From NCBI GenBank assembly GCA_021776415.1, contig JAJFFY010000078.1, forward strand, positions 1 to 64,000: a stretch of 64,000 nucleotides of DNA, read 5' to 3'. Origin of the DNA: Hyphococcus sp. Its GTDB lineage: Bacteria > Pseudomonadota > Alphaproteobacteria > Caulobacterales > Parvularculaceae. The number at the start of each line of letters is the position of its first letter. Positions within the stretch are counted from its first letter, which is position 1. The notes under the pieces were generated by a model. It saw only the letters and a list, made by a program, of their open reading frames with translations. It was not told the origin of the DNA and did not search any database. Position numbers and translations under genes: made by a program. Shown one piece after another: positions 34,960 to 43,917 of the stretch.

Positions 34960-36693
34960 TCAGCAGCCGCCATCAGGCGAGCAGGCGCCGCCGCCGGGCA
35001 TGCGGGTATCAGTGTAGCCATAAGACCAGCCATCCTTGTAGAGAGCGGTTTGTGGTCGCGCATACCAATCTATCGGTTCAAGCGTGTGGCCCTTAGTTTC
35101 AAGAAGCGCCTTGGCATCATCGCTGAGGCCGGGCTCATAGAGAATATGGTCCGGCAGCCATTGGTGGTGAATGCGCGGATGCTCCATGGCGTCGCCGATA
35201 TTCATGCCCCGATCGATGACATTGATGATGACCTGCAGGACGGAGGTGATAATGCGGGAGCCGCCAGCGCCGCCAATCGCCATATACGGCGTTCCGTCTT
35301 TAAAGATCAATGTCGGCGTCATGGAACTCAACGGCCGCTTTCCGGCGGCGATAGCGTTTTTGTCATTGCCCACAAGGCCGTAATAATTTGGAACGCCGGG
35401 CGCGGCGGAAAAATCATCCATCTGGTTATTTAACAAGATGCCGGTACCGCGCACGACAACACCGGAGCCAAAACTCAAATTCAGCGTGTAAGTGTTGGAG
35501 ACCATATTGCCGTCTTTATCGATAACGGAAAAATGCGTCGTATCGGGACCTTCATAAGCAGCAGGATCACCGGCGCCGACCTCAGCGGAGTTGCCTGCCT
35601 TGCTGAGATTGATTGTCGCGGCGAGCGCCTTTGCATAGTTCTTGCTGGTTAAGCCTTCGAGCGGAACGTCGATGAAATCCGGATCGCCGAGATGTTCCGC
35701 GCGATCAGCAAAGGCGAGACGCATGGTCTCGGTGAGATAATGCAACGCTTCGGCGCTATCGCCATGGGACTGGTTGGGCGCGCGCGTTTCTAAAATGTTG
35801 AGCATCTGGATGAGGTGGATGCCACCCGAACTGGGCGGCGGCATCGAGTGTATTTTATATCCACGATAGGATCCGATCACCGCTTCGCGTTCGACGACTT
35901 GGTAATTGGCCAGATCATCGCGGGTGATAAACCCGTCATTGGCCGACATATCGTCAGCAATCGCATCCGCAACCCAGCCGCTGTAAAATCCATCGCGGCC
36001 GTATTTTGAAATCGCCTTCAGCGTCCTGGCGAGATCCTTGCGTCGCATAGTATCACCAGGGAGATATCCTGAGCCGTCGGGTTTGAAAAATTCAGCGCGC
36101 GCGGCGGCGTTCCCCATCAGCGCGTCTCTTTCCGCCTCGAACATCGCAGCGCTGAAATAAGATAGGGCGTACCCCTTTTCAGCAAGACGGATCGCCGGCG
36201 CCATGACTATCTTGCGGGAAAGGCGCCCGTATTTTTCATGTGCATAGAGAAGACCGGCGACCGTCCCCGGAACGCCGGCTGATTTATGCGAATGGCGAAT
36301 GGCGTCAACATCGACTTTGCCTTCATCATCGAGATACATATCGTGCGTCGCGACGGCGGGCGCCATTTCGCGATAGTCGATGGCGATGGTTTTCCCTTCG
36401 TCTTGCATGTGCACCAGCATAAAACCGCCGCCGCCAATATTGCCGGCGCGGGGGTAGGTGACGGCAAGGGCGAAAGCGGTCGCGACCGCGGCATCGACCG
36501 CATTGCCGCCTTGCGCCAACATGTCGGCGCCGATTTTTGCGGCGGTTTTCTCGCCCGCAACAACCATGCCCTCGCGGCCGCCATTGGGATGGTGCGCCAC
36601 ATCGGCCAGCGGTGGTGTTGATGCTGGCGCCTGCGCGAGTACAGGAGCAATTGCGAGTGACAGGGCGAGAAGCAGGGCGGCGGTGCGGCGCAT
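34960..36693 (-). CDS. ggt: Gamma-glutamyltransferase
   Basis: GGT cleaves the gamma-glutamyl bond of glutathione and related peptides in the periplasm. The 577-residue precursor has a signal peptide (MRRTAALLLALSLAIAPVLA). It self-processes before the catalytic Thr (about T385) in DTTHFSVIDKDGNMVSNTYT, and has the substrate motif PLSSMTPTLIFKDG and GGAGGSRIITSVLQV. Length and motifs are normal. It is divergent from the amino-acid permease, which suggests recovery of amino acids from glutathione-like peptides. Confidence 0.95.
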   Translation of the reverse strand: MRRTAALLLALSLAIAPVLAQAPASTPPLADVAHHPNGGREGMVVAGEKTAAKIGADMLAQGGNAVDAAVATAFALAVTYPRAGNIGGGGFMLVHMQDEGKTIAIDYREMAPAVATHDMYLDDEGKVDVDAIRHSHKSAGVPGTVAGLLYAHEKYGRLSRKIVMAPAIRLAEKGYALSYFSAAMFEAERDALMGNAAARAEFFKPDGSGYLPGDTMRRKDLARTLKAISKYGRDGFYSGWVADAIADDMSANDGFITRDDLANYQVVEREAVIGSYRGYKIHSMPPPSSGGIHLIQMLNILETRAPNQSHGDSAEALHYLTETMRLAFADRAEHLGDPDFIDVPLEGLTSKNYAKALAATINLSKAGNSAEVGAGDPAAYEGPDTTHFSVIDKDGNMVSNTYTLNLSFGSGVVVRGTGILLNNQMDDFSAAPGVPNYYGLVGNDKNAIAAGKRPLSSMTPTLIFKDGTPYMAIGGAGGSRIITSVLQVIINVIDRGMNIGDAMEHPRIHHQWLPDHILYEPGLSDDAKALLETKGHTLEPIDWYARPQTALYKDGWSYGYTDTRMPGGGACSPDGGC

Positions 36694-36902
36694 ATTGTCA
36701 TCCTTGAAATGCTGTGATGCACATACATACCAAAATACCAGACAGTTTTCGAGGGCGACGCCTGACAGCTTTATCGAGTGTTGTTTTATTTGCAGTGAGG
36801 GGCAATCCTTATGCCGCTTACCCCGGCGAAAGCGGTTGCTGGCGAGGGCGCGACACCGGGGGATGTGTTATTTGCGCCACGGCCGGGTTAGGGTGGCAGC
36901 GC

Positions 36903-38132
36903 ATGAGCCATGAAAAACCATCCGAAAATGCGACGCTTCATCGCACGATCTCATGGCCGATGCTGGTGCTGTATGGCCTTGGCACTATGCTCGGCGCCGG
37001 CATTTATGCACTGATCGGCGAAGTCGCGGGCGCGGCGGGCGCTTATGCGCCGATGGCGTTCTTGCTTGCCGCGTTCATTGCCGGGCTGACCGGGGCGAGC
37101 TTTGCGGAATTTGCCTCGCGTTATCCCATCTCGGCCGGTGAGGCGGTCTATGTCTCCGCCGGATTTTCGAGTGATCGTCTCGCGATGATCGTGGGTGTCC
37201 TGATCGTTTCGTCGGGCGTTGTTTCTTCCGGTGTGATGTTTCGGGGCTTTGTCGGTTATTCGCAGGAGTTTTTTCACACCGCGCCGTGGGTCGGTTTTGC
37301 AGCGCTCGCCATTGCGATCGGCGGGTTTGCCTGTTGGGGAATTGCTCAATCGGTGCTCGCGATTGCGATCATCACGATTGCCGAGACCGCCGCGCTTGTG
37401 CTCATCATCGGGTTGGGACTGGGCGCGGATAGCATAACGCAGACGCCGATGGCGCCGCCCGGTGAATGGAACGGCGCCGTCGCAGGCGTTATTGCCGGAG
37501 CGGTGCTGGCGTTTTACGCCTTTATCGGCTTTGAGGATATGGTCAATCTCGCCGAAGAGGTGAAGCGCCCGCGCCGTACCGTGCCGATCGCAATATTCTC
37601 TGCGCTGGCTGTGACCACGGTGATCTATGTTCTGGTGGCGTGGACCGCGGTGAGAACTACGCCGCTTGACGCGCTTGCGCAAAGTCATGCGCCGATGACG
37701 TTTATCTATTCAAACCTCACCCACTGGCCTAAGGGCTGGGTCAGTGCGATCGCGATGATTGCGGTGCTGAACGGCGCGCTGGTGCAGGTGGTGATGGCGT
37801 CGCGGGTGCTCTATGGGCTGGCGAACCGGAAGTGGCTGCCGAGCTGGTTCGGCGAGGTGTATGTTTATACCCGCACCCCGGTAAAGGCGACGCTGTTCGT
37901 GACGGCGCTGGTGTTTACTGCGGCGCTGTTCATGCCGCTTGCTGCGCTGGCGCAGGCGACGAGTTTCTTTTTGCTGATCGTCTTTACACTGGTTAATCTC
38001 GCGCTGATCCGGGTCAAGGCTGCCGAACCCGAACATGGTGAGATATTCACAGTTCCGATTATCATCCCGTGGCTCGGGGCGACGAGCGCGGCCGGCTTCG
38101 CGACGCTCAGCCTGGTTGAGTTCTTTCGGTGA
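36903..38132 (+). CDS. APC family amino acid permease
   Basis: A 409-residue inner-membrane transporter of the amino acid-polyamine-organocation family. ATG 36903 is chosen because the following sequence (SHEKPSENATLHRTISW) is a normal short cytoplasmic N-terminus; a longer upstream reading is rejected. The helix 1 motif GLGTMLGAGIYALIGEVAG, EFASRYPISAGEAVYVS and GFEDMVNLAEEVKRP are typical of the family. About 11-12 transmembrane segments are visible. It is divergent from ggt across 209 bp. Substrate unknown. Confidence 0.88.
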   Translation: MSHEKPSENATLHRTISWPMLVLYGLGTMLGAGIYALIGEVAGAAGAYAPMAFLLAAFIAGLTGASFAEFASRYPISAGEAVYVSAGFSSDRLAMIVGVLIVSSGVVSSGVMFRGFVGYSQEFFHTAPWVGFAALAIAIGGFACWGIAQSVLAIAIITIAETAALVLIIGLGLGADSITQTPMAPPGEWNGAVAGVIAGAVLAFYAFIGFEDMVNLAEEVKRPRRTVPIAIFSALAVTTVIYVLVAWTAVRTTPLDALAQSHAPMTFIYSNLTHWPKGWVSAIAMIAVLNGALVQVVMASRVLYGLANRKWLPSWFGEVYVYTRTPVKATLFVTALVFTAALFMPLAALAQATSFFLLIVFTLVNLALIRVKAAEPEHGEIFTVPIIIPWLGATSAAGFATLSLVEFFR

Positions 38133-38138
38133 GGGGTG

Positions 38139-38339
38139 CTAGATACTGAATATCTCTAGCGCTGCCTTGGCAATTGGCTCGCCCCACTCCTGCCGAAAGT
38201 CGTGGCAATATTGAATGATAGCCAAATAATCCCAGCGCGATTGACCGGCAGATTTTACACTTTCCAGGAATAGTGTTGCGTATTCGGCAGAATAAACCGA
38301 GAAAAGCAGGCCATATGCCCGCAGGAATAGGCCGGGGAT
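38139..38339 (-). pseudogene. Fragment with dehalogenase-like C-terminus
   Basis: On the minus strand an open frame without a good start codon ends in RQEWGEPIAKAALEIFSI. The final part (38139 to about 38201) is about 80% identical in DNA to the last 60 bases of the haloalkane dehalogenase gene at 39015-39956, whose protein ends VQEWGEPIAKAALEKFGIA. The upstream part of the frame (SRWDYLAIIQYC and before) does not match that enzyme. It is best read as the remnant of a diverged paralogue or a small partial duplication. A short functional ORF cannot be fully excluded. Confidence 0.6.
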
Positions 38340-38448
38340 TTAACAGAATTGGTAATAGTGTTAAATCGATGGGCATCTTTATTCCGCGATTATAGTAGTT
38401 TAGCCTCCGTCCGGGGCAAGATGAAAGGCGGGAGCAGGGAGAGGTGTT

Positions 38449-38679
38449 TTGCTAAATAAATTGTTTGATGACAGAGATGACGGGGATAGAGGAAAACCGC
38501 TTAGACCCGGAGGAAACCCTGGTGAACATGGGCGGGGGGATGATGATTGGCGCGAGAGGCAAGGAATGAAGCGTCTAGGAGGGACAAGAGTCGATACACC
38601 AAAATGGGTATGGTTTATTCTACTTTTCCCTCTGCTTGCAATCTTGTTTTTTGTTATTGCCGTGGCTCTTGGGTTTTAG
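38449..38679 (+). CDS. Small tail-anchored membrane protein
   Basis: A 76-residue product starting at TTG 38449 with GAGG just upstream. The N-terminal half is hydrophilic, rich in Asp, Gly and Arg (DDRDDGDRG, GRGDDDWRERQ). The C-terminal 25 residues form one hydrophobic helix (VWFILLFPLLAILFFVIAVAL), as in tail-anchored membrane proteins. No known family is recognised. It may be co-transcribed with the small membrane protein gene 63 bases downstream. Confidence 0.5.
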   Translation: MLNKLFDDRDDGDRGKPLRPGGNPGEHGRGDDDWRERQGMKRLGGTRVDTPKWVWFILLFPLLAILFFVIAVALGF

Positions 38680-38742
38680 TGTTTTTCTCTCTGGAAACAG
38701 CCTGCCGTTCCTACCGATTTAAAGTAAGGGTGGATTCACAGA

Positions 38743-38940
38743 ATGGAAATTAAACTCAGCCTGATCATGATGGTCCTTGGGCTTGCTTTAACCGCTTTTG
38801 TTTCTGTAGGCTTGTTTACAAAATACGGGCCTCAGCCTATTTCGAAAAGTCTTGCATTTTTGCTGTGGATAACCTGTGTTGCAATTTTTGTTTTCAGCGC
38901 GGATGCTTATTTTAGTATATCAGAACTTATGGGGTGGTAA
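38743..38940 (+). CDS. Small two-helix membrane protein
   Basis: A 65-residue product from ATG 38743 with two hydrophobic helices (LSLIMMVLGLALTAFVSVGLF and SLAFLLWITCVAIFVFSADA in part) joined by a short loop (TKYGPQPISK). The ribosome site is weak. Family unknown; it follows another small membrane protein gene. Confidence 0.5.
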   Translation: MEIKLSLIMMVLGLALTAFVSVGLFTKYGPQPISKSLAFLLWITCVAIFVFSADAYFSISELMGW

Positions 38941-39014
38941 TAAAAGCGATAGCTTGGACTAGCAATTTGCGACAATCTTAATTGTCGGCGCAAATGCACC
39001 ACGCACAACCGCCG

Positions 39015-39956
39015 TCACGCGATCCCAAACTTCTCCAGCGCCGCTTTGGCGATTGGCTCGCCCCATTCCTGGACGAAGTGGCCGGCGTCGGCGACTTCCA
39101 TTGGCTCCGGGCAATTTTTGATCATCTGTTTCAGGCGTTGCATCGCCGGCGGACCGAGCGCCGGGTCCTGCATGCCGATCGCCATGAACGCATCGCCGGA
39201 CCAGTCTTTGGACCAGAATTTGCGCGCTTTTAGCGACGTCTCAACGCCTTCGCTGGAGGCCGGCGTCAGCTCTTCGCCTTCCGAGCTTTTGAGCATAACC
39301 AGTTCGGGAAAGCGCCGGACGCCTCCCTTGTAGGACTGGTCCGGGAATGGCGCATCATAAGCGGCGACTTCCGCATCCGAGAGGATCGGCGTTGCCTGCT
39401 TCATCAGCTTGCCAACTTTAAGGTCTGGATTGGCGTGGTTGAACGCCCGCCAAGCGGCGAAACCCTCGCCGGCGGTCTCGCCTGCGGGGAGGCCGGTGTT
39501 CATCACGATCAGCCGCGTATAACGGTCCGGCGCTTCCATGGGCAGCGTTAAGCCAAGCAGCCCGCCCCAGTCCTGCACCACGAGGCAGACATTTTTGAGA
39601 CCCAGCCGCTCGACAAAAGCGAGCAGGGCGTTCCGGTGAAAATGATAGGTATAGACATCATCATCGACCGGCTTGTCCGAGCGCCCGAAGCCGAACATAT
39701 CAACCGCGACGAAGCGATGGCCGGCATTGGTAAAAACCGGCGCCATCTTGCGGAAGAGATATGCCCATGACGGCTCGCCATGGATGCACAGGAAGGTGAC
39801 GGCGTCTTTCGCGTCCCCGCTACTCGGGCCCTCATCCACATAATGCATGCGTAAGCCTTCATAGCCGGGAAGGTCGTCAACATAGTGCGGCGCGTAATTC
39901 CAGCCTGAAAGATTTTCAAACCGGTCCTCTGGCGTGCGCAGGGCTTTAATGGTCAT
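39015..39956 (-). CDS. Haloalkane dehalogenase (DhlA-like)
   Basis: A 313-residue alpha/beta hydrolase of haloalkane dehalogenase subfamily I, which hydrolyses carbon-halogen bonds to an alcohol and halide in the cytoplasm. Catalytic residues can be read: nucleophile D129 (VVQDWGGLLG), acid D264 (IGMQDPALG) and base H293 (DAGHFVQEWG). The halide/oxyanion motif is LCIHGEPSW (E61, W64). A DxxG-FGRSDKP segment is also typical. Sequence alone cannot separate true dehalogenases from close epoxide hydrolases, but the HGEP plus Asp nucleophile pattern favours dehalogenase. Confidence 0.88.
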   Translation of the reverse strand: MTIKALRTPEDRFENLSGWNYAPHYVDDLPGYEGLRMHYVDEGPSSGDAKDAVTFLCIHGEPSWAYLFRKMAPVFTNAGHRFVAVDMFGFGRSDKPVDDDVYTYHFHRNALLAFVERLGLKNVCLVVQDWGGLLGLTLPMEAPDRYTRLIVMNTGLPAGETAGEGFAAWRAFNHANPDLKVGKLMKQATPILSDAEVAAYDAPFPDQSYKGGVRRFPELVMLKSSEGEELTPASSEGVETSLKARKFWSKDWSGDAFMAIGMQDPALGPPAMQRLKQMIKNCPEPMEVADAGHFVQEWGEPIAKAALEKFGIA

Positions 39957-40043
39957 GGGCGTTGTCCTTGGTGATCAAGGGTAAAGCATGTCGCGCTTTA
40001 CCGCGACATGCAAAGACCTTTCGCACATTCATACATCAACCAA

Positions 40044-41600
40044 TCAAAAGCTCCGGGCGGTCGTGCCGCGCGTCTGCACATGAGCCGTGTCAGCCGGATA
40101 ACCGACTTCAACGGACGGATCAAAGAGCGGGGCGGCGCCATCGCTGTCGTCACCGCTCTCGCCAAGGCCGTCTATCATCTCCGTCGCGCGGGCGAGGGCG
40201 CGGATCAGGCGCTCATGGGTGGCGGCGATCCAGTCGAGGCGATCGCCTGTATCGCCGGTTATGGTTCTTGCGCCCTCGCCGTAATGGTCAAGGTCCATGG
40301 CTCTATCGAAATCCGCATCAGAAATCGGCCGCACGGCCTCATCATAATGGCTTCTGACGCTTTCTGCGCGATCGCGCGCGCCGCTGAAGTCAAACGTCCG
40401 TTGCGCGAGAACCAGCGGGCTGGCGTCGGTGCGAAGCGCCGAGTTTTCAAGTGCGGCGTAGCGTTTCAGCTTGCCCGTCTCGGTGCGCTTGCCGATGCGA
40501 TCGGTGACCCAGGTGAAACCCTGGTCGACGTAGCGCTGAGTGAGGAACGCGCCGCCCGCCGGGTTCGGCGCGCCATATTCGACGCTGGCGAAAGCATAGG
40601 CGGCAAGTTTTGGAAATTTTTTCAAGCGATAAGGCTCGACATCGTCGCGATAGCTGGCCCGGATATAGGCGCCGTCGGGGAGCATCATTTCGACGACCCG
40701 ACCCAGTTCATCGCGCGCAACGGAGACCTTTTCACCAACCATAATCTGGATGCGGGTTTCTCGGTAGCTGTCGGAAAAATAACGGATGTGATATCCGTCC
40801 GGGTGCCATGACCAGCGCCCACCCGGCACGCTATCGTCGGCGCTGCGCGGCGGGTCGCCACCGAGCACGGCGATCTGTTCAAGGTCTTCATAGGTGGTTC
40901 CGGGGCGTCGCGCAGCGCTGCGAAGACGATCGCGCGCGTTAAGCGCTCGCTGTGCTGAACGCGGCATTTTGCGCAGCGCCCGTGAGGACAGTTCCGGGGG
41001 AACCCAACTCGCCGCGCCGCCATCGAGCGCGAGATATTGCTCCGGCGACAACAGCGCGCGCGCGGCGGTTTGCGACTTCTGCACTACATGTTTCAGTTCA
41101 AGACCACTCAACACACCCCATAGCAAAACCTGAATATCGCGCTGTTCAATGTCGGGATGCGCATAGCTGTTCTGCAGGATCGACGTAACATAAGGCGCGT
41201 ATTTGCCGGTGAGGGCGCCGGTGAGATATCCGCGCCCGCCAGTGCGCTCATGAGTGCCCATTTTCAGGCAATAGCTTTGCGCGTTGAACTCCCACAGGCC
41301 GGGCTCCAGTTTGAAACCGCCCGCAGCGGTGCGCGCCAATGACGCCATGTCGCCGCTGGCGCCAAAATCCCAGGCGTCGAGATGGGGTGATTGCTGGCGA
41401 AACTCGGCGTTTTCCATCTCCAGCGGAAACAAGGTCTTGGCGACGGCGGTCTCCGCGGCGTCTTTGACTTCCTGCTCGGCGCGCTTCTTGGCCTTGTTGA
41501 GGGCGCCGCCGAGTTGCGCGGCGGCGGGCGGCGCGGCGATGATGGCTGTCGCGGCCACAAGCATGGCGGCCGCGCGGATGAAGTCTCTCGCAAATGTCAT
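40044..41600 (-). CDS. Secreted protein of unknown function
   Basis: A 518-residue protein with a signal peptide (RAAAMLVAATAIIAAPPAAA, cleavage near AAAQL) and a helical Lys/Glu-rich segment just after it (LNKAKKRAEQEVKDAAETAV). The middle contains Trp/Tyr-rich beta-like sequence and a segment RYFSDSYRETRIQIMVGEKV. I recognise no domain or catalytic motif. It is likely periplasmic. It reads in the same direction as the dehalogenase gene, whose start lies 88 bases beyond its stop. The minus strand is preferred over the short plus-strand alternative because of the signal peptide. Confidence 0.6.
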   Translation of the reverse strand: MTFARDFIRAAAMLVAATAIIAAPPAAAQLGGALNKAKKRAEQEVKDAAETAVAKTLFPLEMENAEFRQQSPHLDAWDFGASGDMASLARTAAGGFKLEPGLWEFNAQSYCLKMGTHERTGGRGYLTGALTGKYAPYVTSILQNSYAHPDIEQRDIQVLLWGVLSGLELKHVVQKSQTAARALLSPEQYLALDGGAASWVPPELSSRALRKMPRSAQRALNARDRLRSAARRPGTTYEDLEQIAVLGGDPPRSADDSVPGGRWSWHPDGYHIRYFSDSYRETRIQIMVGEKVSVARDELGRVVEMMLPDGAYIRASYRDDVEPYRLKKFPKLAAYAFASVEYGAPNPAGGAFLTQRYVDQGFTWVTDRIGKRTETGKLKRYAALENSALRTDASPLVLAQRTFDFSGARDRAESVRSHYDEAVRPISDADFDRAMDLDHYGEGARTITGDTGDRLDWIAATHERLIRALARATEMIDGLGESGDDSDGAAPLFDPSVEVGYPADTAHVQTRGTTARSF

Positions 41601-41805
41601 CTAAATTCTCCCCGTTAGCCGGCGGCAAAAAGGCCCCGCCGATTCAGTCTGACCGGGACAAGCTAGCCGCATCCGCAAGTATTTCCAATCATCATGAAAT
41701 TTCTCTTCGGCAATGTTTTCATCTGCGGGCTGGCCGCTATAGTCTACGGCAGATCCCTCGCGCCAGTCCTTTAGCGCAAGTTCAATATTCATTCTGGAGA
41801 CATTC

Positions 41806-43221
41806 ATGGCGGAGCATTCTTGCGATCTTGTGATTATCGGCTCGGGGCCGGGGGGCTATGTGGCGGCGATCCGGGCGAGCCAGCTGGGCATGAAGACCGT
41901 CATCATCGAGCGCGACGCCCTGGGCGGCGTCTGCCTCAACTGGGGCTGCATCCCGACCAAGGCGCTGCTGCGCACCGCGGAAATCTACACCAATATGAAA
42001 AACGCATCGGAGTTCGGCCTCAAGGCGGACAATATCGGCTTTGACATCGACGCGGTGATCAAGCGCTCGCGGGGCGTCGCGAACAAGCTCTCCGGCGGCA
42101 TTGGCTATCTGATGAAGAAGCACAAGGTGCAGGTGATTGCGGGAGAAGCGCGGCTTGAAAAAGGCGCTGCAGCGCCACTGGTCAAAGTCAAAACCAAGAC
42201 CGGCGAGGACACGGTCAAAGCCAAGCACGTCATCCTCGCCACTGGCGCGCGGGCGCGGACCATCCCCCAGGCCGGGCTCGAGCCCGACGGCAAGTTCGTC
42301 TGGACAGCGAAAGAAGCGATGGTCCCCGACGTGATGCCGAAATCGCTTCTGGTGATCGGCTCCGGCGCCATCGGCATTGAGTTTGCAAGTTTTTATAACG
42401 CCCTCGGCGCCAAGGTGACGGTGGTCGAAATGCTTGATCGTGTGTTGCCGGTGGAAGACGAGGAGATTTCCAAACTCGCCGCCAAGCAGTTCAAAAAACA
42501 CGGCATGGAAATCCTCACCGGAGCGCAGGTGCAATCCCTCGACAAGTCGGGCAAGCTGGCCAAAGCGACGGTGAAGCTGAAAGACGGCAAGACGAAAGTG
42601 ATTGAGGCCGAGCGTGTTGTCCTTGCAGTCGGGATTGTCGGCAATGTCGAAAACCTCGGGCTCGAGGCCGTTGGCGCGAAGATCGACCGCAGCCATGTCA
42701 GCGTCAATCAATGGCTCGAGACCGGCGTTAAGGGGCTTTACGCGATTGGTGATCTGGTTGGTCCGCCGTGGCTGGCGCATAAGGCGTCCCATGAAGGGGT
42801 AATCTGTGTAGAGAAGATTGCTGGCCAAGCGGACGTCCACCCGCTTGACGTTACAAAAATTCCCGGCTGCACCTATTGCCACCCGCAAATCGCCTCCATC
42901 GGCATGACCGAAGCGGCGGCGAAAGCGGCGGGCCATAAGGTGAAGGTCGGGCGCTTCCCGTTCAACGGCAACGGCAAGGCTATCGCGCTCGGTGAGCCAG
43001 AAGGCCTGGTTAAAACAATCTTCGACGCGACCACCGGAGAATTGCTCGGCGCCCACATGATCGGCGCGGAAGTCACAGAACTGATCCAGGGCTTCGCCAT
43101 CGCCAGGCAAATGGAAGCAGTCGAGGAAGACCTCATGCACACCATCTTCCCGCACCCGACGCTAAGCGAGATGATGCATGAAAGCGTGCTTGATGCGTAT
43201 GGGCGGGTGATGCATATTTGA
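41806..43221 (+). CDS. lpdA: Dihydrolipoyl dehydrogenase (E3)
   Basis: E3 re-oxidises dihydrolipoamide in 2-oxoacid dehydrogenase complexes with FAD and NAD+. The 471-residue protein starts with the FAD motif IGSGPGGYVAAIRASQLG, has the redox-active disulfide in GGVCLNWGCIPTKALL (C43, C48), the NAD-binding VIGSGAIGIEFASFY, and the C-terminal HPTLSEMMHES with the catalytic His. No E1/E2 genes are next to it, so it probably serves several complexes, including the fused E1-E2 pair at 22824-26172. Confidence 0.95.
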   Translation: MAEHSCDLVIIGSGPGGYVAAIRASQLGMKTVIIERDALGGVCLNWGCIPTKALLRTAEIYTNMKNASEFGLKADNIGFDIDAVIKRSRGVANKLSGGIGYLMKKHKVQVIAGEARLEKGAAAPLVKVKTKTGEDTVKAKHVILATGARARTIPQAGLEPDGKFVWTAKEAMVPDVMPKSLLVIGSGAIGIEFASFYNALGAKVTVVEMLDRVLPVEDEEISKLAAKQFKKHGMEILTGAQVQSLDKSGKLAKATVKLKDGKTKVIEAERVVLAVGIVGNVENLGLEAVGAKIDRSHVSVNQWLETGVKGLYAIGDLVGPPWLAHKASHEGVICVEKIAGQADVHPLDVTKIPGCTYCHPQIASIGMTEAAAKAAGHKVKVGRFPFNGNGKAIALGEPEGLVKTIFDATTGELLGAHMIGAEVTELIQGFAIARQMEAVEEDLMHTIFPHPTLSEMMHESVLDAYGRVMHI

Positions 43222-43249
43222 TATTTTGGGCGGCGATACGGAGGGAGCG

Positions 43250-43663
43250 ATGAAAGTATTTGGTTTTGGTAGAAGTAAGGATCAGACAATAGTTGCTGAT
43301 GAATTGGAGCATGGAATAACAGAGCTTGCAAAAAACCCCAGAGATGTTGGCGGACAGAAAGATCCAGGGCCTGCCAACGGTCAGTGGAAATTTCGTATGG
43401 AAAAAGTTTTGTACGATACCGGCGCGGGCGGTTACTCCGTAGCCCATGGGGAAAGCTTTTGTGATAGTACGAACGCGTGTGGAAGGATGCTCGCGATGCG
43501 TTGGAATGGTGCAGGCCTAAACGACAAAGACATCGGTTTTCCCAAGAATGGCGCTGCCGCCCACTGGTTCCCAATTCCACGGGAGTTTACGGCGGTAGTA
43601 GTCAATAAAATTAGAGAAACTCAAGAAATAGAGGAATGTCTAAAGAATTGGCCGCCCGCATAG
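43250..43663 (+). CDS. Hypothetical protein
   Basis: A 137-residue product from ATG 43250 with a strong GGAGGGAG upstream, starting 28 bases after lpdA. It contains MKVFGFGRSKDQ, a middle GQWKFRMEKVLYDTG and CDSTNACGRMLAMRWNGAG. No signal peptide, transmembrane helix or known motif is visible. It looks AT-richer than lpdA, which may point to recent gain. Possibly co-transcribed with lpdA, but function unknown. Confidence 0.5.
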   Translation: MKVFGFGRSKDQTIVADELEHGITELAKNPRDVGGQKDPGPANGQWKFRMEKVLYDTGAGGYSVAHGESFCDSTNACGRMLAMRWNGAGLNDKDIGFPKNGAAAHWFPIPREFTAVVVNKIRETQEIEECLKNWPPA

Positions 43664-43772
43664 TCGGGAAGCGGGTATGGCGCACTAAACCGTGCTTGTA
43701 GTTTATTGTCTTGATAGCCCAGCGGGTTCGCGCTCTGAATTCATCGTGAGCTACAGCGGCGGCTTCGCCGTT

Positions 43773-43792
43773 GGGCGGGCTTTAGCCCGCCC
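43773..43792. repeat. GC-rich palindrome
   Basis: GGGCGGGC-TTTA-GCCCGCCC is a perfect 8-bp dyad within a stretch (43751-43800) that also has cggcggcttcgccg. Similar pieces (agcggcttcgccgtggcccgcc) recur near 44587. It is a REP-like intergenic repeat. The rest of 43664-43917 has no gene. Confidence 0.6.
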
Positions 43793-43917
43793 TACGGCGT
43801 TAGCACTTGCTCCTTAGGTCGCGCAAAGCACAGATAGGCGGCTGCCGAGATCACTCAAGCAATTGACGCCTCCAGGCTTCCCGTGGATAATTGCGCTGGA
43901 AATATCGGGAGGTGGAG

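Noticed and set aside
36714-36902. A longer N-terminus for the APC permease.
   Set aside because: The extra 63 residues are hydrophilic and Cys/Arg-rich without family similarity; ATG 36903 gives a normal permease start.
41782-43155. A 457-residue minus-strand open frame across lpdA.
   Set aside because: It is antisense to a clear dihydrolipoyl dehydrogenase with all motifs; its translation has no recognisable domain and reflects GC-rich codon mirror effects.
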